The notes under the pieces: model-generated
What the model was told of the DNA's origin: nothing
Seen by the model: only the letters and a program-made list of their open reading frames with translations
Database searches by the model: none
Source of the DNA: Nitrospirota bacterium
Lineage (GTDB): Bacteria; Nitrospirota; Thermodesulfovibrionia; Thermodesulfovibrionales; UBA6898
Assembly: GCA_003252075.1 (NCBI GenBank)
Contig: QKDO01000080.1
Span: forward strand, 1-64,000
DNA: 64,000 nt
Direction: 5' to 3'
Position numbers and translations under genes: made by a program
Part shown: positions 31,003 through 41,030 of the stretch, piece by piece
How positions within the stretch are numbered: the first letter of the stretch is position 1
Layout of the letters: every line of letters starts with the position of its first letter

Positions 31003-31836
31003 ATGTCAGAACAGCATGACCAAAAAGCATACGCGCGGCTTGAACAGGAACTTTCCCGTCTCAGACATCAGCTGAATATCGTTTCATCTCCACTCGCTGT
31101 TCTTCTCAAACGGCGCGGATTCAGGATATTCCTTCAGGAGCCCGCAGGAGATCTTCTCATCCCTTCGAAACGGCATCGCGGTGTCTTTTATGACATGATG
31201 GCCAGATATTCCTTTCGGCTGTTCCTCCGGGACGTGATTAAACATCAGGCTTTTTTTACCCCGGGCATGGTCGCGCGGTATGCGACTGATGATGTGACTG
31301 CCCAGTACATCAGCTATCTCCTTTCCATCAGGCTCATAATAGGCAAGGACGACGGGTATGCGGTTGCCGGAAAGCAAGTCCGGAGCTTCGGTGAGACCCT
31401 CGAGTGGTATGTGGCCGAGATCTTCAGGCAAGAGTTCTCTGCAGAGGCTGTCTGGGGAGTCAGGTTCAAGGGCCGGAGGACGGGGGGGGATTATGATGTC
31501 ATTGCGAAGCTGGACGGCGTGCTTTGCTACACGGAGGTCAAATCATCGCCGCCTAAACAGATCTATGAAAGCGAAATAGCGGCATTCCTTGACAGGGTCG
31601 ATGACCTTGCCCCCGAGATCGCGATATTTCTCATGGATACCGAACTCAGGATGAAGGACAAGATCGTTCCGATGTTCGACGCAGAGCTTGCAACGAGAGG
31701 AAAAGGCGATATTCCGGTCGAACGGATGGAAAAAGAACTCTTTCGCATCGGCCGCAGAATCTATATAATAAACGCCAAAGACAGCATTGCCGGTAATCTG
31801 CAGAACGTTCTGAGCACATACTTCAGGGGGGGATGA
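31003..31836 (+). CDS. Hypothetical protein, candidate PD-(D/E)XK nuclease-like fold
   Basis: GGDYDVIAKLDGVLCYTEVKSSPPKQI fits D...(E)xK nuclease core. Confidence 0.7.
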   Translation: MSEQHDQKAYARLEQELSRLRHQLNIVSSPLAVLLKRRGFRIFLQEPAGDLLIPSKRHRGVFYDMMARYSFRLFLRDVIKHQAFFTPGMVARYATDDVTAQYISYLLSIRLIIGKDDGYAVAGKQVRSFGETLEWYVAEIFRQEFSAEAVWGVRFKGRRTGGDYDVIAKLDGVLCYTEVKSSPPKQIYESEIAAFLDRVDDLAPEIAIFLMDTELRMKDKIVPMFDAELATRGKGDIPVERMEKELFRIGRRIYIINAKDSIAGNLQNVLSTYFRGG

Positions 31837-32057
31837 TGGCAGGTGAGGGCTTGTGCGTTCCCGGTGCCGGGAACGTTGGCCGCCGAACAGCTTCCCGAAC
31901 TCCGCCAGGGACAGGCGCAAGGGATTGCGCTGTCTTCTGGCATGAGAATATGCCCTAGGTCAAGCAGACAGGTCCGTTCCGGAAGGAACACCGGCAAGGA
32001 TAGGACGGGCACGCGATCCGAACTGGAGAGGAGACATGAAGGCATCATGAAAAAAGC

Positions 32058-33299
32058 ATGAAGAAGGATGTTGTAGCCATAGTGGTAGGCGGAGGTCCTG
32101 CCCCGGGGATCAACGGTGTTATCAGTGCTGCAACGATCGAGGCGGTCAATGAGGGCAAAGAGGTGATCGGCATTGTCGGCGGCTTCAAGAGTCTTTTCGC
32201 GGGGGACAAAAAAAGTGCGGTTCACCTGAGCATCGATGAGGTCTCGCGGATCCACACCACGGGCGGCTCCATCCTTCGGACATCCCGCGACCCTGTGGAG
32301 GTTGCGCAGAAAGGTTTCCCGGTGCTTCAGCAGATGCTGAAGGCGCTTAATGTGCGCTACCTCATCACCATCGGCGGCGACGGCACTGCCTTCATGGCGC
32401 GCTGGATAGAGCGGGAGGCGCGGGGCAGACTTTCGGTCGTTCATGTCCCCAAAACCATAGATAATGACCTGCCGCTCCCGGGGGGCAGGTCTTCCTTCGG
32501 GTATCATACTGCTCGCCACTGGGGCGTCGAGATCGTGAAGAACATCATGGAAGATGCGCGGACTACCGGGCGATGGTATTTCATTACGACCATGGGCAGG
32601 AACGCCGGCCACCTTGCCCTCGGCATCGGGAAGGCTGTCGGTGCGACCGTGACCCTCATACCCGAGGAGTTCACGGGTGGGGCGCTTCACTTTCAGAAGA
32701 TCACGGATATCCTTGAGGGTTCGATCATTAAGCGGCTTGCCATGGGAAAAGATCATGGCATTGCGGTGCTGGCTGAAGGCATTGCGGCAAAGATCGGTGA
32801 GCAGGAACTTCGTTCCTGCGATGACATCAAGTGCGACGAACTGGGAAGACTGCGGCTTTCAGAGATCCAGCTCGGCAGGATCATCGGCGACTATGTCAGG
32901 AATAGCCTTGATGGCCGCGGGGTATCGATGACCATTGTCCATAAGACCATCGGCTATGAATTACGTGCAGCCGATCCGATTCCCTTTGATATCGAGTATA
33001 CCCGCGACCTCGGCTACGGGGCTGTCCGTTTCCTGCTCAGCGGCGGAACCGGGGCCATGATCACCCTTGATGAAGGCAGGCTCAGGCCTGTCTCATTTGT
33101 TGAGATGGCTGACCCGGCAACCGTCAAGACAAAGGTGCGCCTCGTCGATATCAGGTCAGAGGCCTATGAGGTTGGCAGGAAATACATGATCCGGCTTGAA
33201 AAAGGGGATTTCGAGCCCGGCAGCATAGAACCGCTTGCAAGCAAGGCTGGCATGAGCGTATCTGACTTCATGAAGCGTTTTTCCTATCTTGCTGCATGA
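32058..33299 (+). CDS. 6-phosphofructokinase (ATP- or PPi-dependent)
   Basis: GGGPAPGINGVI; ITIGGDGTAFMA; VPKTIDNDLP; TMGRNAGHLALG. Confidence 0.93.
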   Translation: MKKDVVAIVVGGGPAPGINGVISAATIEAVNEGKEVIGIVGGFKSLFAGDKKSAVHLSIDEVSRIHTTGGSILRTSRDPVEVAQKGFPVLQQMLKALNVRYLITIGGDGTAFMARWIEREARGRLSVVHVPKTIDNDLPLPGGRSSFGYHTARHWGVEIVKNIMEDARTTGRWYFITTMGRNAGHLALGIGKAVGATVTLIPEEFTGGALHFQKITDILEGSIIKRLAMGKDHGIAVLAEGIAAKIGEQELRSCDDIKCDELGRLRLSEIQLGRIIGDYVRNSLDGRGVSMTIVHKTIGYELRAADPIPFDIEYTRDLGYGAVRFLLSGGTGAMITLDEGRLRPVSFVEMADPATVKTKVRLVDIRSEAYEVGRKYMIRLEKGDFEPGSIEPLASKAGMSVSDFMKRFSYLAA

Positions 33300-33563
33300 T
33301 CGGTGTTCTCCCCTGCCGGACGCTGCCTCCGACTGCTCCCTGAGCGCATGGGGCAGCCTCCGAGATCTTCGCGCCGAATTTCCACTTGGGGATTGTCACC
33401 GGGGGAAACTGCATCCCGAATCTGAGGGGGCGGTTCCTGTTGTTACCGTCCTCCGCCTGCATTCTCTCACGTTCCGCAAGCCCATCCCTCACCGCAGAAA
33501 ATTCTCGCTGTCCGTGAACATAGCGGGGCCCCGTATTATCGCTGCTCGTTACGAAGGATTCTG

Positions 33564-33734
33564 CTAAACCTTCACTGCCTCACCAACGAGAATTACCGGA
33601 ATATCGTTCCGGATCGGATAGAGGAGACCGCATGATTTATCGATCAGGCCGTTCTTCTGTTCGGAAAGCGGTACAGTCTCTTTGCATTCCGGACAGGCGA
33701 GAATCATAAGAAGCTCCCTGAGAACCGTCGTCAA
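33564..33734 (-). CDS. Trm112-family small protein (not in ORF track)
   Basis: Translation LTTVLRELLMILACPECKETVPLSEQKNGLIDKSCGLLYPIRNDIPVILVGEAVKV*; start TTG 33734 or ATG 33707. Confidence 0.8.
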   Translation of the reverse strand: MTTVLRELLMILACPECKETVPLSEQKNGLIDKSCGLLYPIRNDIPVILVGEAVKV

Positions 33735-33818
33735 ATCCTCCTATTCCGGTGACTGCAGATGAGCAGGAAATGGAAACACGCTCAACGGGTCTGAGATGGG
33801 GGCGAGGAACGGAGGGCG

Positions 33819-35210
33819 CTAGGGTAGTTTGTATTCCTTGATCTTTGCCCTGAGCGTATTACGGTTAATGCCGAGAAGCCGGGCAGTCTTGAGCTGGTTG
33901 CCGTTGGATTCCCTGAGCACGATTGAGATGAGCGCTTTTTCTACCTCTGACAGAATAGTGTCGTGCAGATTGAAGTTCGTGACCCGTGCCATATCTTTCA
34001 GGTACCGCTTGAGTTTCTCTTCAAGGAACTCCTTGATGGAATAGGCACTGTCTTCTTCCAGGAGAAGATCCCTTTTTTCGATCATGGTGCCTGCTGAGAG
34101 CACGCAGGCCCGTTTTATCACATTTTCGAGCTCGCGAACATTTCCCGGCCAGTCATATTTTGTGAGCAGCACCTTTGCCTCTTTTGAAAGCTCCTTTTCA
34201 CCGGTCTCAAACTTTTCCGCAGCATCTCTCAGGAAGGCCTTGATAAGGAGAGGGATATCCTCTTTTCTGTCGCGGAGAGGGGGGACCTTGATCTGAACCA
34301 CATTAAAACGGTAATAGAGGTCCTCACGAAAGCTCCCCCGGGCAGCGGCCTCGGAAAGGTCACGGTTCGTCGCGCCGATTATGCGGACATCAGCCCTGAT
34401 GCTCTCCGTGCTCCCGAGCGGGGTAAATTCCTTGTCCTGAAGGAAGCGGAGCAGTTTTGCCTGCAGGTTCGGGTCCATCTCTGCAATCTCGTCAAGGAAG
34501 AGCGTGCCACCGTTTGCTGCCTCGATCTTTCCCGTCTTGTTGCTGACAGCACCGGTAAATGCGCCTTTCTTGTAACCGAACAGTTCGGACTCCAGCAGGT
34601 CCTTTGGGATCGATGCAGCATTCAGGGCGATGAACGGTCCGCCGGAACGTCTGCTGTTATAATGGATGGCCCTGGCTACAAGCTCCTTGCCGGTCCCGCT
34701 ATCGCCGGTAATGAGGACGGTAATGTCTTTTGCCGCGACCTTACCGATGTCCTTGAAGACCTTCAGCATTTTCGGACTCTTGCCTATCATCTGCGGCGTC
34801 TCGGTCTCAAATGCGGCCTTCTTCAGTTCCCGCAGCTCCTGTCTCATGGCGAGGTCACGGAACGCCTTTTCGACCACGATCTTTAGCTCTTCCAGGTCAA
34901 AGGGTTTTTCGAGGTAGTCATAGGCGCCTTCCTTCATTGCCGTGATCGTGCTTTCCATCATTGCATTGGCGGTGATCATGATGACCGTAATATCAGGATC
35001 GGCTGACCGGATTTCACGCAGCCCTTCCAGCCCGTTGCCGTCAGGAAGTATGAGGTCGAGTAGGATAAGATGAGGGTGATTCTCCGCTGCCCGCAGACCC
35101 GATGCAAGCCTGGTACGGGACGTTATCTTGTATCCGAGCGGTTCCAGGGCCTTTTTAATGACCCAGATGATGCTCTCGTCGTCGTCTATGATGAGGATGT
35201 TCTTATTCAT
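33819..35210 (-). CDS. ntrC: NtrC-family sigma-54-dependent response regulator
   Basis: REC domain; GDSGTGKELVARAIH; FGYKKGAFTGA (GAFTGA loop); C-terminal Fis-type HTH. Confidence 0.95.
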   Translation of the reverse strand: MNKNILIIDDDESIIWVIKKALEPLGYKITSRTRLASGLRAAENHPHLILLDLILPDGNGLEGLREIRSADPDITVIMITANAMMESTITAMKEGAYDYLEKPFDLEELKIVVEKAFRDLAMRQELRELKKAAFETETPQMIGKSPKMLKVFKDIGKVAAKDITVLITGDSGTGKELVARAIHYNSRRSGGPFIALNAASIPKDLLESELFGYKKGAFTGAVSNKTGKIEAANGGTLFLDEIAEMDPNLQAKLLRFLQDKEFTPLGSTESIRADVRIIGATNRDLSEAAARGSFREDLYYRFNVVQIKVPPLRDRKEDIPLLIKAFLRDAAEKFETGEKELSKEAKVLLTKYDWPGNVRELENVIKRACVLSAGTMIEKRDLLLEEDSAYSIKEFLEEKLKRYLKDMARVTNFNLHDTILSEVEKALISIVLRESNGNQLKTARLLGINRNTLRAKIKEYKLP

Positions 35211-36240
35211 TGTCCTGGAAAGGCAGGTAAAGCGAGAAGGATGTTCCACTGCCCTTCGTGCTCTGCACCCGGATCATGCCGCCATGATCGCTGATGATCC
35301 TTTTTGAGAGGGAAAGCCCGATGCCGGTACCGCCTTTCTTTCTGGTGAAAAAGGGGATGAATATCTTCTGAAGCTCCGCATCGGTCATGCCTTTTCCCGT
35401 GTCTGTTATGGAGATACGGGCCATGCGCTTGGTCTTCCCGTGATCACCGAACAATTCCTGGGAGGGTGCAGTGGAGATATCGATTGTTCCGCCCCGGACC
35501 ATGGACTCCAGAGCGTTCTTTATGATGTTAAGAAAGACCTGGAGCAGCTTTGACTCATCACCGCGCACCTGCGGAAGGCTGGGGTCGTAGAGCCGCTTGA
35601 GCGATATGCCGGCCTTTTTGATAGGCACGGCAAGGATCGTCACCGCCTTCTCCACGACCTCGTGAATGTTGACCGGATGGAATGAAGGTTTTCTGCAGAT
35701 GGTGAGGTAGTCCTGGAGTATGGCATTCAGCCGGTCTGTCTCGCGGATTATGAGGTCAGTGTATTCCGCGAGCGATCGATCAGGCGTGTGCAGGCGAAGG
35801 AGCTGGGCAGCACCCTTGATGCCCCCGAGAGGATTCTTGATCTCATGGGATATGGAGCCGAGCAGATAGACGAGTGACTCCTGGTCGTGGTCTTCACGGT
35901 CCGCAAGAGAAAGATTCTCTGACAGGGAAAGGATAGCCCCTCCCACCCGGTCATGGGTATAGAAGGGGGAGAGACTGAAGTCCACATTGATCTTTCTGCC
36001 CAGGGTGATGCTCACCGATTTTCCCCGGAACGAGCGTTCCTCTGCCACGGTCTTCCTGATCAGGGGAGATATCTTTCTCTCTCCGGGGACCAGCCGGGAA
36101 AATCGTTTTCCTTCCATATCTTTCGAGCTTTTTCTGAAGAGTTCCTCACCGCTCTTGTTGATGAATATCATTCTGCCGTTCCTGTCAAAAAGGATAACCG
36201 TCTCTTTGAGACTATTGATGATTGCATCAAAAGGAACCAT
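35203..36240 (-). CDS. NtrB-like PAS sensor histidine kinase
   Basis: SHEIKNPLGGIKGAAQLLR; N-box NIIKNALES; GTGIGLSLSKRII; overlaps ntrC. Confidence 0.93.
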   Translation of the reverse strand: MVPFDAIINSLKETVILFDRNGRMIFINKSGEELFRKSSKDMEGKRFSRLVPGERKISPLIRKTVAEERSFRGKSVSITLGRKINVDFSLSPFYTHDRVGGAILSLSENLSLADREDHDQESLVYLLGSISHEIKNPLGGIKGAAQLLRLHTPDRSLAEYTDLIIRETDRLNAILQDYLTICRKPSFHPVNIHEVVEKAVTILAVPIKKAGISLKRLYDPSLPQVRGDESKLLQVFLNIIKNALESMVRGGTIDISTAPSQELFGDHGKTKRMARISITDTGKGMTDAELQKIFIPFFTRKKGGTGIGLSLSKRIISDHGGMIRVQSTKGSGTSFSLYLPFQDNE

Positions 36241-36435
36241 TGCCTTTACGGTATTGGGGGTGCATGAAATGTATCATACCTGCACGGATTTGTGCAAGAA
36301 AACCCGGCATCCGGGAGAGCACCGGGGCATTCCGCGGCAGGTTGCCGAGCAAAAAACCTTGACCCGGCATGCCGCTGAGCGGTAATCTTCCTAATACACG
36401 GGCATTTTATCTGGAATACATTTAGGGAGGATACC

Positions 36436-37434
36436 ATGGAAAAGGTCTCGTACAGGGAAATCGGCCTGGTCAATACCAGGGAGATGTTTCAGAAGGCGAT
36501 GCAGGGGAAATATGCCATTCCTGCATACAACTTTAACAACATGGAACAGCTGCAGGCGATTGTTATGGGCTGCGTAGAATCGCGCTCACCCTTCATCCTG
36601 CAGGTCTCGAGCGGTGCGCGGAAGTATGCCAACCAGACCCTGTTGCGCTTCCTTGCCATGGGTGCGGTGGCGATGATCAGGGACGCCGGCTCTGCGGTCA
36701 GGTTTGCACTCCATCTTGACCATGGAGACACCTTTGAACTCTGCAAGTCCTGCATCGACTCGGGTTTTTCCTCGGTCATGATCGATGGGTCCCATCATTC
36801 CTACGAGGAGAATATCAGGCTGACGAAACAGGTCGTGGAATACGCCCATGCGCAGGATGTAACGGTAGAGGGTGAGCTTGGTGTTCTGGCAGGCATCGAA
36901 GACGAGGTCTCTGCCGAGAAATCCACTTATACCAAGCCCGAGGAGGTAGAGGACTTCGTGGGCAAGACAGGGGTCGATTCCCTTGCCATCTCCATCGGCA
37001 CGTCGCATGGCGCTATGAAGTTCAAGCCTGAGCAGTGTACCCGCGACGATCGCGGCGTTCTGGTCCCTCCGCCTCTGCGCTTTGATATCCTGGAAGAGAT
37101 CGAGCGGCGAATACCCGGCTTCCCGATCGTGCTGCACGGCGCCTCATCGGTCATCCCGGAGTATGTGCAGATGATCAATGCAAACGGCGGCAAACTGAAG
37201 GATGCCGTAGGTATCCCAGAGGAACAGCTCAGAAGGGCGGCAAAGAGCGCGGTCTGCAAGATCAACATCGACAGTGACGGACGCCTGGCCATGACCGCCC
37301 TGATCCGCAAGGTCTTTACTGAAAAGCCTGCAGAGTTCGATCCGCGGAAATACCTCGGCCCGGCACGTGATGAACTGACGAAGATGATCATCCATAAGAA
37401 CAAGGAAGTGCTCGGCTCTGCAGACCGGGCATAA
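36436..37434 (+). CDS. fba: Fructose-bisphosphate aldolase class II
   Basis: AIPAYNFNNMEQLQAI; LHLDHGDTFELC; VMIDGSHHSYEENI; VEGELGVLAGIEDEV; IVLHGASSV. Confidence 0.95.
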   Translation: MEKVSYREIGLVNTREMFQKAMQGKYAIPAYNFNNMEQLQAIVMGCVESRSPFILQVSSGARKYANQTLLRFLAMGAVAMIRDAGSAVRFALHLDHGDTFELCKSCIDSGFSSVMIDGSHHSYEENIRLTKQVVEYAHAQDVTVEGELGVLAGIEDEVSAEKSTYTKPEEVEDFVGKTGVDSLAISIGTSHGAMKFKPEQCTRDDRGVLVPPPLRFDILEEIERRIPGFPIVLHGASSVIPEYVQMINANGGKLKDAVGIPEEQLRRAAKSAVCKINIDSDGRLAMTALIRKVFTEKPAEFDPRKYLGPARDELTKMIIHKNKEVLGSADRA

Positions 37435-37443
37435 CACTCCCGC

Positions 37444-37468
37444 AGGGGGCGGCTGAGCCCCCTTTTTT
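37444..37468 (+). terminator. Rho-independent terminator after fba
   Basis: AGGGGGC-ggctga-GCCCCCT followed by T-run. Confidence 0.85.
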
Positions 37469-37576
37469 CCTGCCATGTGCACTTTCATTATCAGATTACG
37501 CGGCAAGTAGGACGACCGCGCCGGTACCAGGGCAATATTTTCTATTATTTTCAAACATTTCTTGTCTTTTTCTGCA

Positions 37577-37606
37577 TTGACACGTGTATGGATAAACTGA
37601 TAAAAT
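37577..37606 (+). promoter_or_regulatory. Sigma-70-type promoter upstream of rpsU operon
   Basis: TTGACA (37577-37582) and TAAAAT -10-like (37601-37606). Confidence 0.6.
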
Positions 37607-37643
37607 TCTTTTTATTTTTCAAACAGAGAGGAGTGATATATGC

Positions 37644-37841
37644 ATGCCCTCAATCAGGGTGCGCGAAAGCGATTCGTTCGAAAATGCTCTTAAGCGCTTC
37701 AAAAAGCAGTGTGAAAAGGAAGGGATTCTTTCCGAGGTTAAAAAGCGCGAGCACTACGAAAAGCCGAGCGTGAAAAAGAAAAAGAAGGCCATAGCTGCGC
37801 GAAAGAAAGCGGCAAAGAGAATCAAAATGGGGATGAGATAG
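37644..37841 (+). CDS. rpsU: 30S ribosomal protein S21
   Basis: [46 protein letters not shown]. Confidence 0.96.
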   Translation: MPSIRVRESDSFENALKRFKKQCEKEGILSEVKKREHYEKPSVKKKKKAIAARKKAAKRIKMGMR

Positions 37842-37842
37842 C

Positions 37843-38304
37843 ATGTCCCTGCTGAAACGGCTTGATGAAGATCTCAAGGCAGCGATGAAACGCTCGGACG
37901 CGATACATCGCTCTTCCCTTCGCATGGCTAAGGCAGCGATCAAGAATGTCCAGATAGACAAGGGCCGGGAACTCTCGGACGAAGAGGTGCTCGCGGTCCT
38001 TGCATCTATGGCGAAGCAGCGGCGCGAGTCCATAGAACAATTTTCCCTTGGAGGCAGGGAGGAGCTTGCCGAAAAAGAGCGGCAGGAACTCGCCGTGCTG
38101 CAGGCATATATGCCCGCGCAGCTTTCGCCGGATGAGGTCGAGAAGCTCATTGTCCAGGCGATACAGGAATCGTCTGCCCGTTCGGACGCAGATATGGGAA
38201 AGGTGATGAAACTGCTCATGCCGAAGATAAAGGGAGTTGCGGACGGCAAATGGGTCAATAGCCGGGTGAAAGAACTGCTCTCCTCTTCCGGCAGATCAGC
38301 CTGA
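37843..38304 (+). CDS. yqeY: GatB/YqeY domain protein
   Basis: LDEDLKAAMKRSDAIHRSSLRMAKAAIKN; AYMPAQLSPDEVEKLI; DMGKVMKLLMPKIKG. Confidence 0.94.
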   Translation: MSLLKRLDEDLKAAMKRSDAIHRSSLRMAKAAIKNVQIDKGRELSDEEVLAVLASMAKQRRESIEQFSLGGREELAEKERQELAVLQAYMPAQLSPDEVEKLIVQAIQESSARSDADMGKVMKLLMPKIKGVADGKWVNSRVKELLSSSGRSA

Positions 38305-39263
38305 TGACCCTCCGGGAGCTCTATCAACGGGCGATCGAGACCGGCATTGCCCATGATCCTCGGGGCCGCGATGCCGTAAACAAGGAACTGCGCCGCCTTG
38401 AGAAGGACTACCAGGACCTGAAGAAAGAGGAGCAGGACCTCTTTGACCGTGAGTCGCTGCAGAACCCCTATGCCGACTCCCGTATCCTGCACGGCAATGG
38501 ATACGGGGAAGTGCAGCGGGTGCTCGTCGGCATCGACATAGAGGTAGGAGAGATACTTCTTGCCGACCGACTGAGGGAGCGGGGCGAAAAGATCGATCTC
38601 GTCATCGCGCACCATCCCGAAGGCATGGCGCTTGCCAACCTCCCGGCAGTCATGTATATGCAGTCCGATATCCTCAGCCGCTTTGGTGTGCCGATCAATA
38701 TTGCTGAAGACCTCATGGAAGGCAGGGCGAAGGAGATCGAACGCCGGCTCATGCCGGTGAACCACAGCAGGGCGGTTGATGCAGCGCGACTTCTGGACAT
38801 ACCCTTTCTCTGTCTGCATACGCCTGCAGACAACATGGTCGTCACCTTCCTCCAGAGGATGTTCGACGAACAGGCGCCGTATACGCTTTCTGATGTCATC
38901 GATATCCTGAATGCGGTGCCGGAATACCGGGAGTCTCAGAAGAACGGCGCCGGTCCCAGGATCCTTCAGGGTTCCAAGGCCAGGAGGGCGGGGAAGATCT
39001 TTGTGGATATGACCGGAGGCACGGAAGGGTCAAAAGATATCTTCAAAAGCCTGACTACGGCAGGAGTGAATACCATCGTCGGCATGCATATCAGCGAAGA
39101 GCACCGGAAAGAGGCCGAAAAAAACCATCTGAATATCGTTATCGCAGGACATATCTCCAGCGACAATCTCGGCATGAACCTGCTGATCGATGCGTCTTTA
39201 GAAAGCTCCGGCATCGATGTCCTCTCCTGTTCGGGATTCTCGCGCATCAGCAGATCTTCCTGA
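38304..39263 (+). CDS. NIF3-like protein
   Basis: IVIAGHISSDNLGMNLL, DLVIAHHPEGMAL, LCLHTPADNMV; located between yqeY and dnaG. Confidence 0.8.
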   Translation: MTLRELYQRAIETGIAHDPRGRDAVNKELRRLEKDYQDLKKEEQDLFDRESLQNPYADSRILHGNGYGEVQRVLVGIDIEVGEILLADRLRERGEKIDLVIAHHPEGMALANLPAVMYMQSDILSRFGVPINIAEDLMEGRAKEIERRLMPVNHSRAVDAARLLDIPFLCLHTPADNMVVTFLQRMFDEQAPYTLSDVIDILNAVPEYRESQKNGAGPRILQGSKARRAGKIFVDMTGGTEGSKDIFKSLTTAGVNTIVGMHISEEHRKEAEKNHLNIVIAGHISSDNLGMNLLIDASLESSGIDVLSCSGFSRISRSS

Positions 39264-39335
39264 GCACCCCTCCTGCGGCAGAAAAGCGACCTGCCATGGT
39301 AAAATATCGCGGAATAATTCCGGTCCCGGGAGCGT

Positions 39336-41030
39336 ATGAAATCAGACAGGGTTCTTGAAGAAATAAAGGACAGAATAGACATTGTGGATTTCATCTCCGA
39401 CTATGTCCAGCTCAGGAAGTCGGGGCAGAACTGGAAAGGTCTCTGTCCGTTTCATTCCGAGAAGACCCCATCGTTCATGGTCAGCCCGTCAAAGCAGATA
39501 TTTCATTGTTTTGGCTGCGGCGCGGGCGGAGATGTCATAGCTTTCCTGGTGCAGTATGAGCATCTGCCTTTTCCCGAGGCGCTTCAGATGCTTGCCCGCA
39601 AGGCGGGCATCCAGCTGCAGGCCGGCACGTCTGACAGGAAAAGGGTCGAGAAGGACGAGCAGGTCCGGAAGGCCCTTGGAGATGCCGCCGAATTTTATGT
39701 CAGAAAACTGAAAGATTCGCGGTCCGCTGCGGAGTATGTCCGGAAGCGCGGAATCAGCGGGGAGACAGCAGAGCTCTTCAGAATCGGCTATGCTCCCGCC
39801 GGGTGGCATAATCTTCTGCAGTACTTGAAAGGCAGGGGATACCACGATACGATCGTCAGGGATGCCGGGCTTGCGGTTTCCGGTGAAAAGGGTATGTATG
39901 ACATGTTTCGCGACCGTATCATCTTTCCGATCATGGGAATACAGGGCAGTGTGACCGCCTTTGGCGGAAGGGCCATGGACAGCAGCCTGCCGAAGTATAT
40001 CAATTCGCCGGAAACAGCGGTCTTCAAGAAATCAGAGACCCTGTACGGCCTGTTCACGGCGAAGGAAGCGATCCGGCAACAGGAGCTGGTGCTCATGGTC
40101 GAAGGATATATGGATGTCATCATCTGTCACCAGTACGGTATCCGGAACGTCGTGGCACCGCTGGGCACCTCGCTAACCCCTGGTCATCTGCAAAAGCTGA
40201 GGAGGCTGACCAAGGAAGCGGTTGTCGTATTTGACGGCGACGCCGCGGGCATTGCCGCTGCGCGCAGGGCCCTTCCCCTGCTTAGCCAGAACGATTTCCA
40301 TGCCAGGATTCTCCTGCTGCCCGATGGTGACGACCCGGACAGTTATTTGAGGAAGCACGGGAGCGGACCGTTCAACAACCTGCTCGAAAGGGCGCAGACG
40401 GTGATCGATTTCCTCTTCAGTATTGCGAAGGGACGCAGGACCGATGCGGTGCGGGAAGCTTTGGCCGTTATCGCGGAGATGAAGGATACCCTGGAAGCCG
40501 AGCAGATGCTGGTGGAACTCTCCGGCAGGACCAGGATTCAGGAGACCGCACTGCGGGCGGAGTTTCAGAAAGTAAAAGGAAGAAGGTCCGGAGAGCAGGT
40601 CACGCCGGCGGCACGGCGTCCGGCCACTGCCGGGAATGCAGAAGAGCTGCTCCTGCTGAGTGCGGTTATCGCCTTCCCCGAGAAGGCCGACGCAGTACTT
40701 GCACGGATTGACCTGGACGCTGTGAGGGATCCGGCTGCAGGAGCGCTTTTCCGGAGGATAGCGGGGGCAACTGACCGGGTCAATCTGGCTTCGGTGCTTG
40801 AAGGTGCCGGGGAAGAAGAACGGCTCCTCTTTACCCGCCTTTCGGTCGATCCGGGCTTTGACACCGCGCTGGTCGACCGCGTTATAGAAGACTGTTTTGC
40901 GAAAATCGAGAAAAAGAAGCTCGAAGAGCGCCTGCATCAGGCGCGCGAGGCTGAGGATATTCACCTGATTAACGCATTATTGATCGAAAAGAAACAATCC
41001 ATTAAGGGAAAGAGACATGAAAGACTATAA
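39336..41030 (+). CDS. dnaG: DNA primase
   Basis: [30 protein letters not shown] zinc finger; [24 protein letters not shown]. Confidence 0.96.
   Translation: MKSDRVLEEIKDRIDIVDFISDYVQLRKSGQNWKGLCPFHSEKTPSFMVSPSKQIFHCFGCGAGGDVIAFLVQYEHLPFPEALQMLARKAGIQLQAGTSDRKRVEKDEQVRKALGDAAEFYVRKLKDSRSAAEYVRKRGISGETAELFRIGYAPAGWHNLLQYLKGRGYHDTIVRDAGLAVSGEKGMYDMFRDRIIFPIMGIQGSVTAFGGRAMDSSLPKYINSPETAVFKKSETLYGLFTAKEAIRQQELVLMVEGYMDVIICHQYGIRNVVAPLGTSLTPGHLQKLRRLTKEAVVVFDGDAAGIAAARRALPLLSQNDFHARILLLPDGDDPDSYLRKHGSGPFNNLLERAQTVIDFLFSIAKGRRTDAVREALAVIAEMKDTLEAEQMLVELSGRTRIQETALRAEFQKVKGRRSGEQVTPAARRPATAGNAEELLLLSAVIAFPEKADAVLARIDLDAVRDPAAGALFRRIAGATDRVNLASVLEGAGEEERLLFTRLSVDPGFDTALVDRVIEDCFAKIEKKKLEERLHQAREAEDIHLINALLIEKKQSIKGKRHERL

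Noticed and set aside
31837-32057. Possible SRP (4.5S-like) RNA: CCGAACTCCGCCAGGG and GTTCCGGAAGGAAC motifs
   Set aside because: Motifs resemble SRP domain IV superficially, but the conserved AGCAG strand and the expected order are missing; a covariance-model search would settle it
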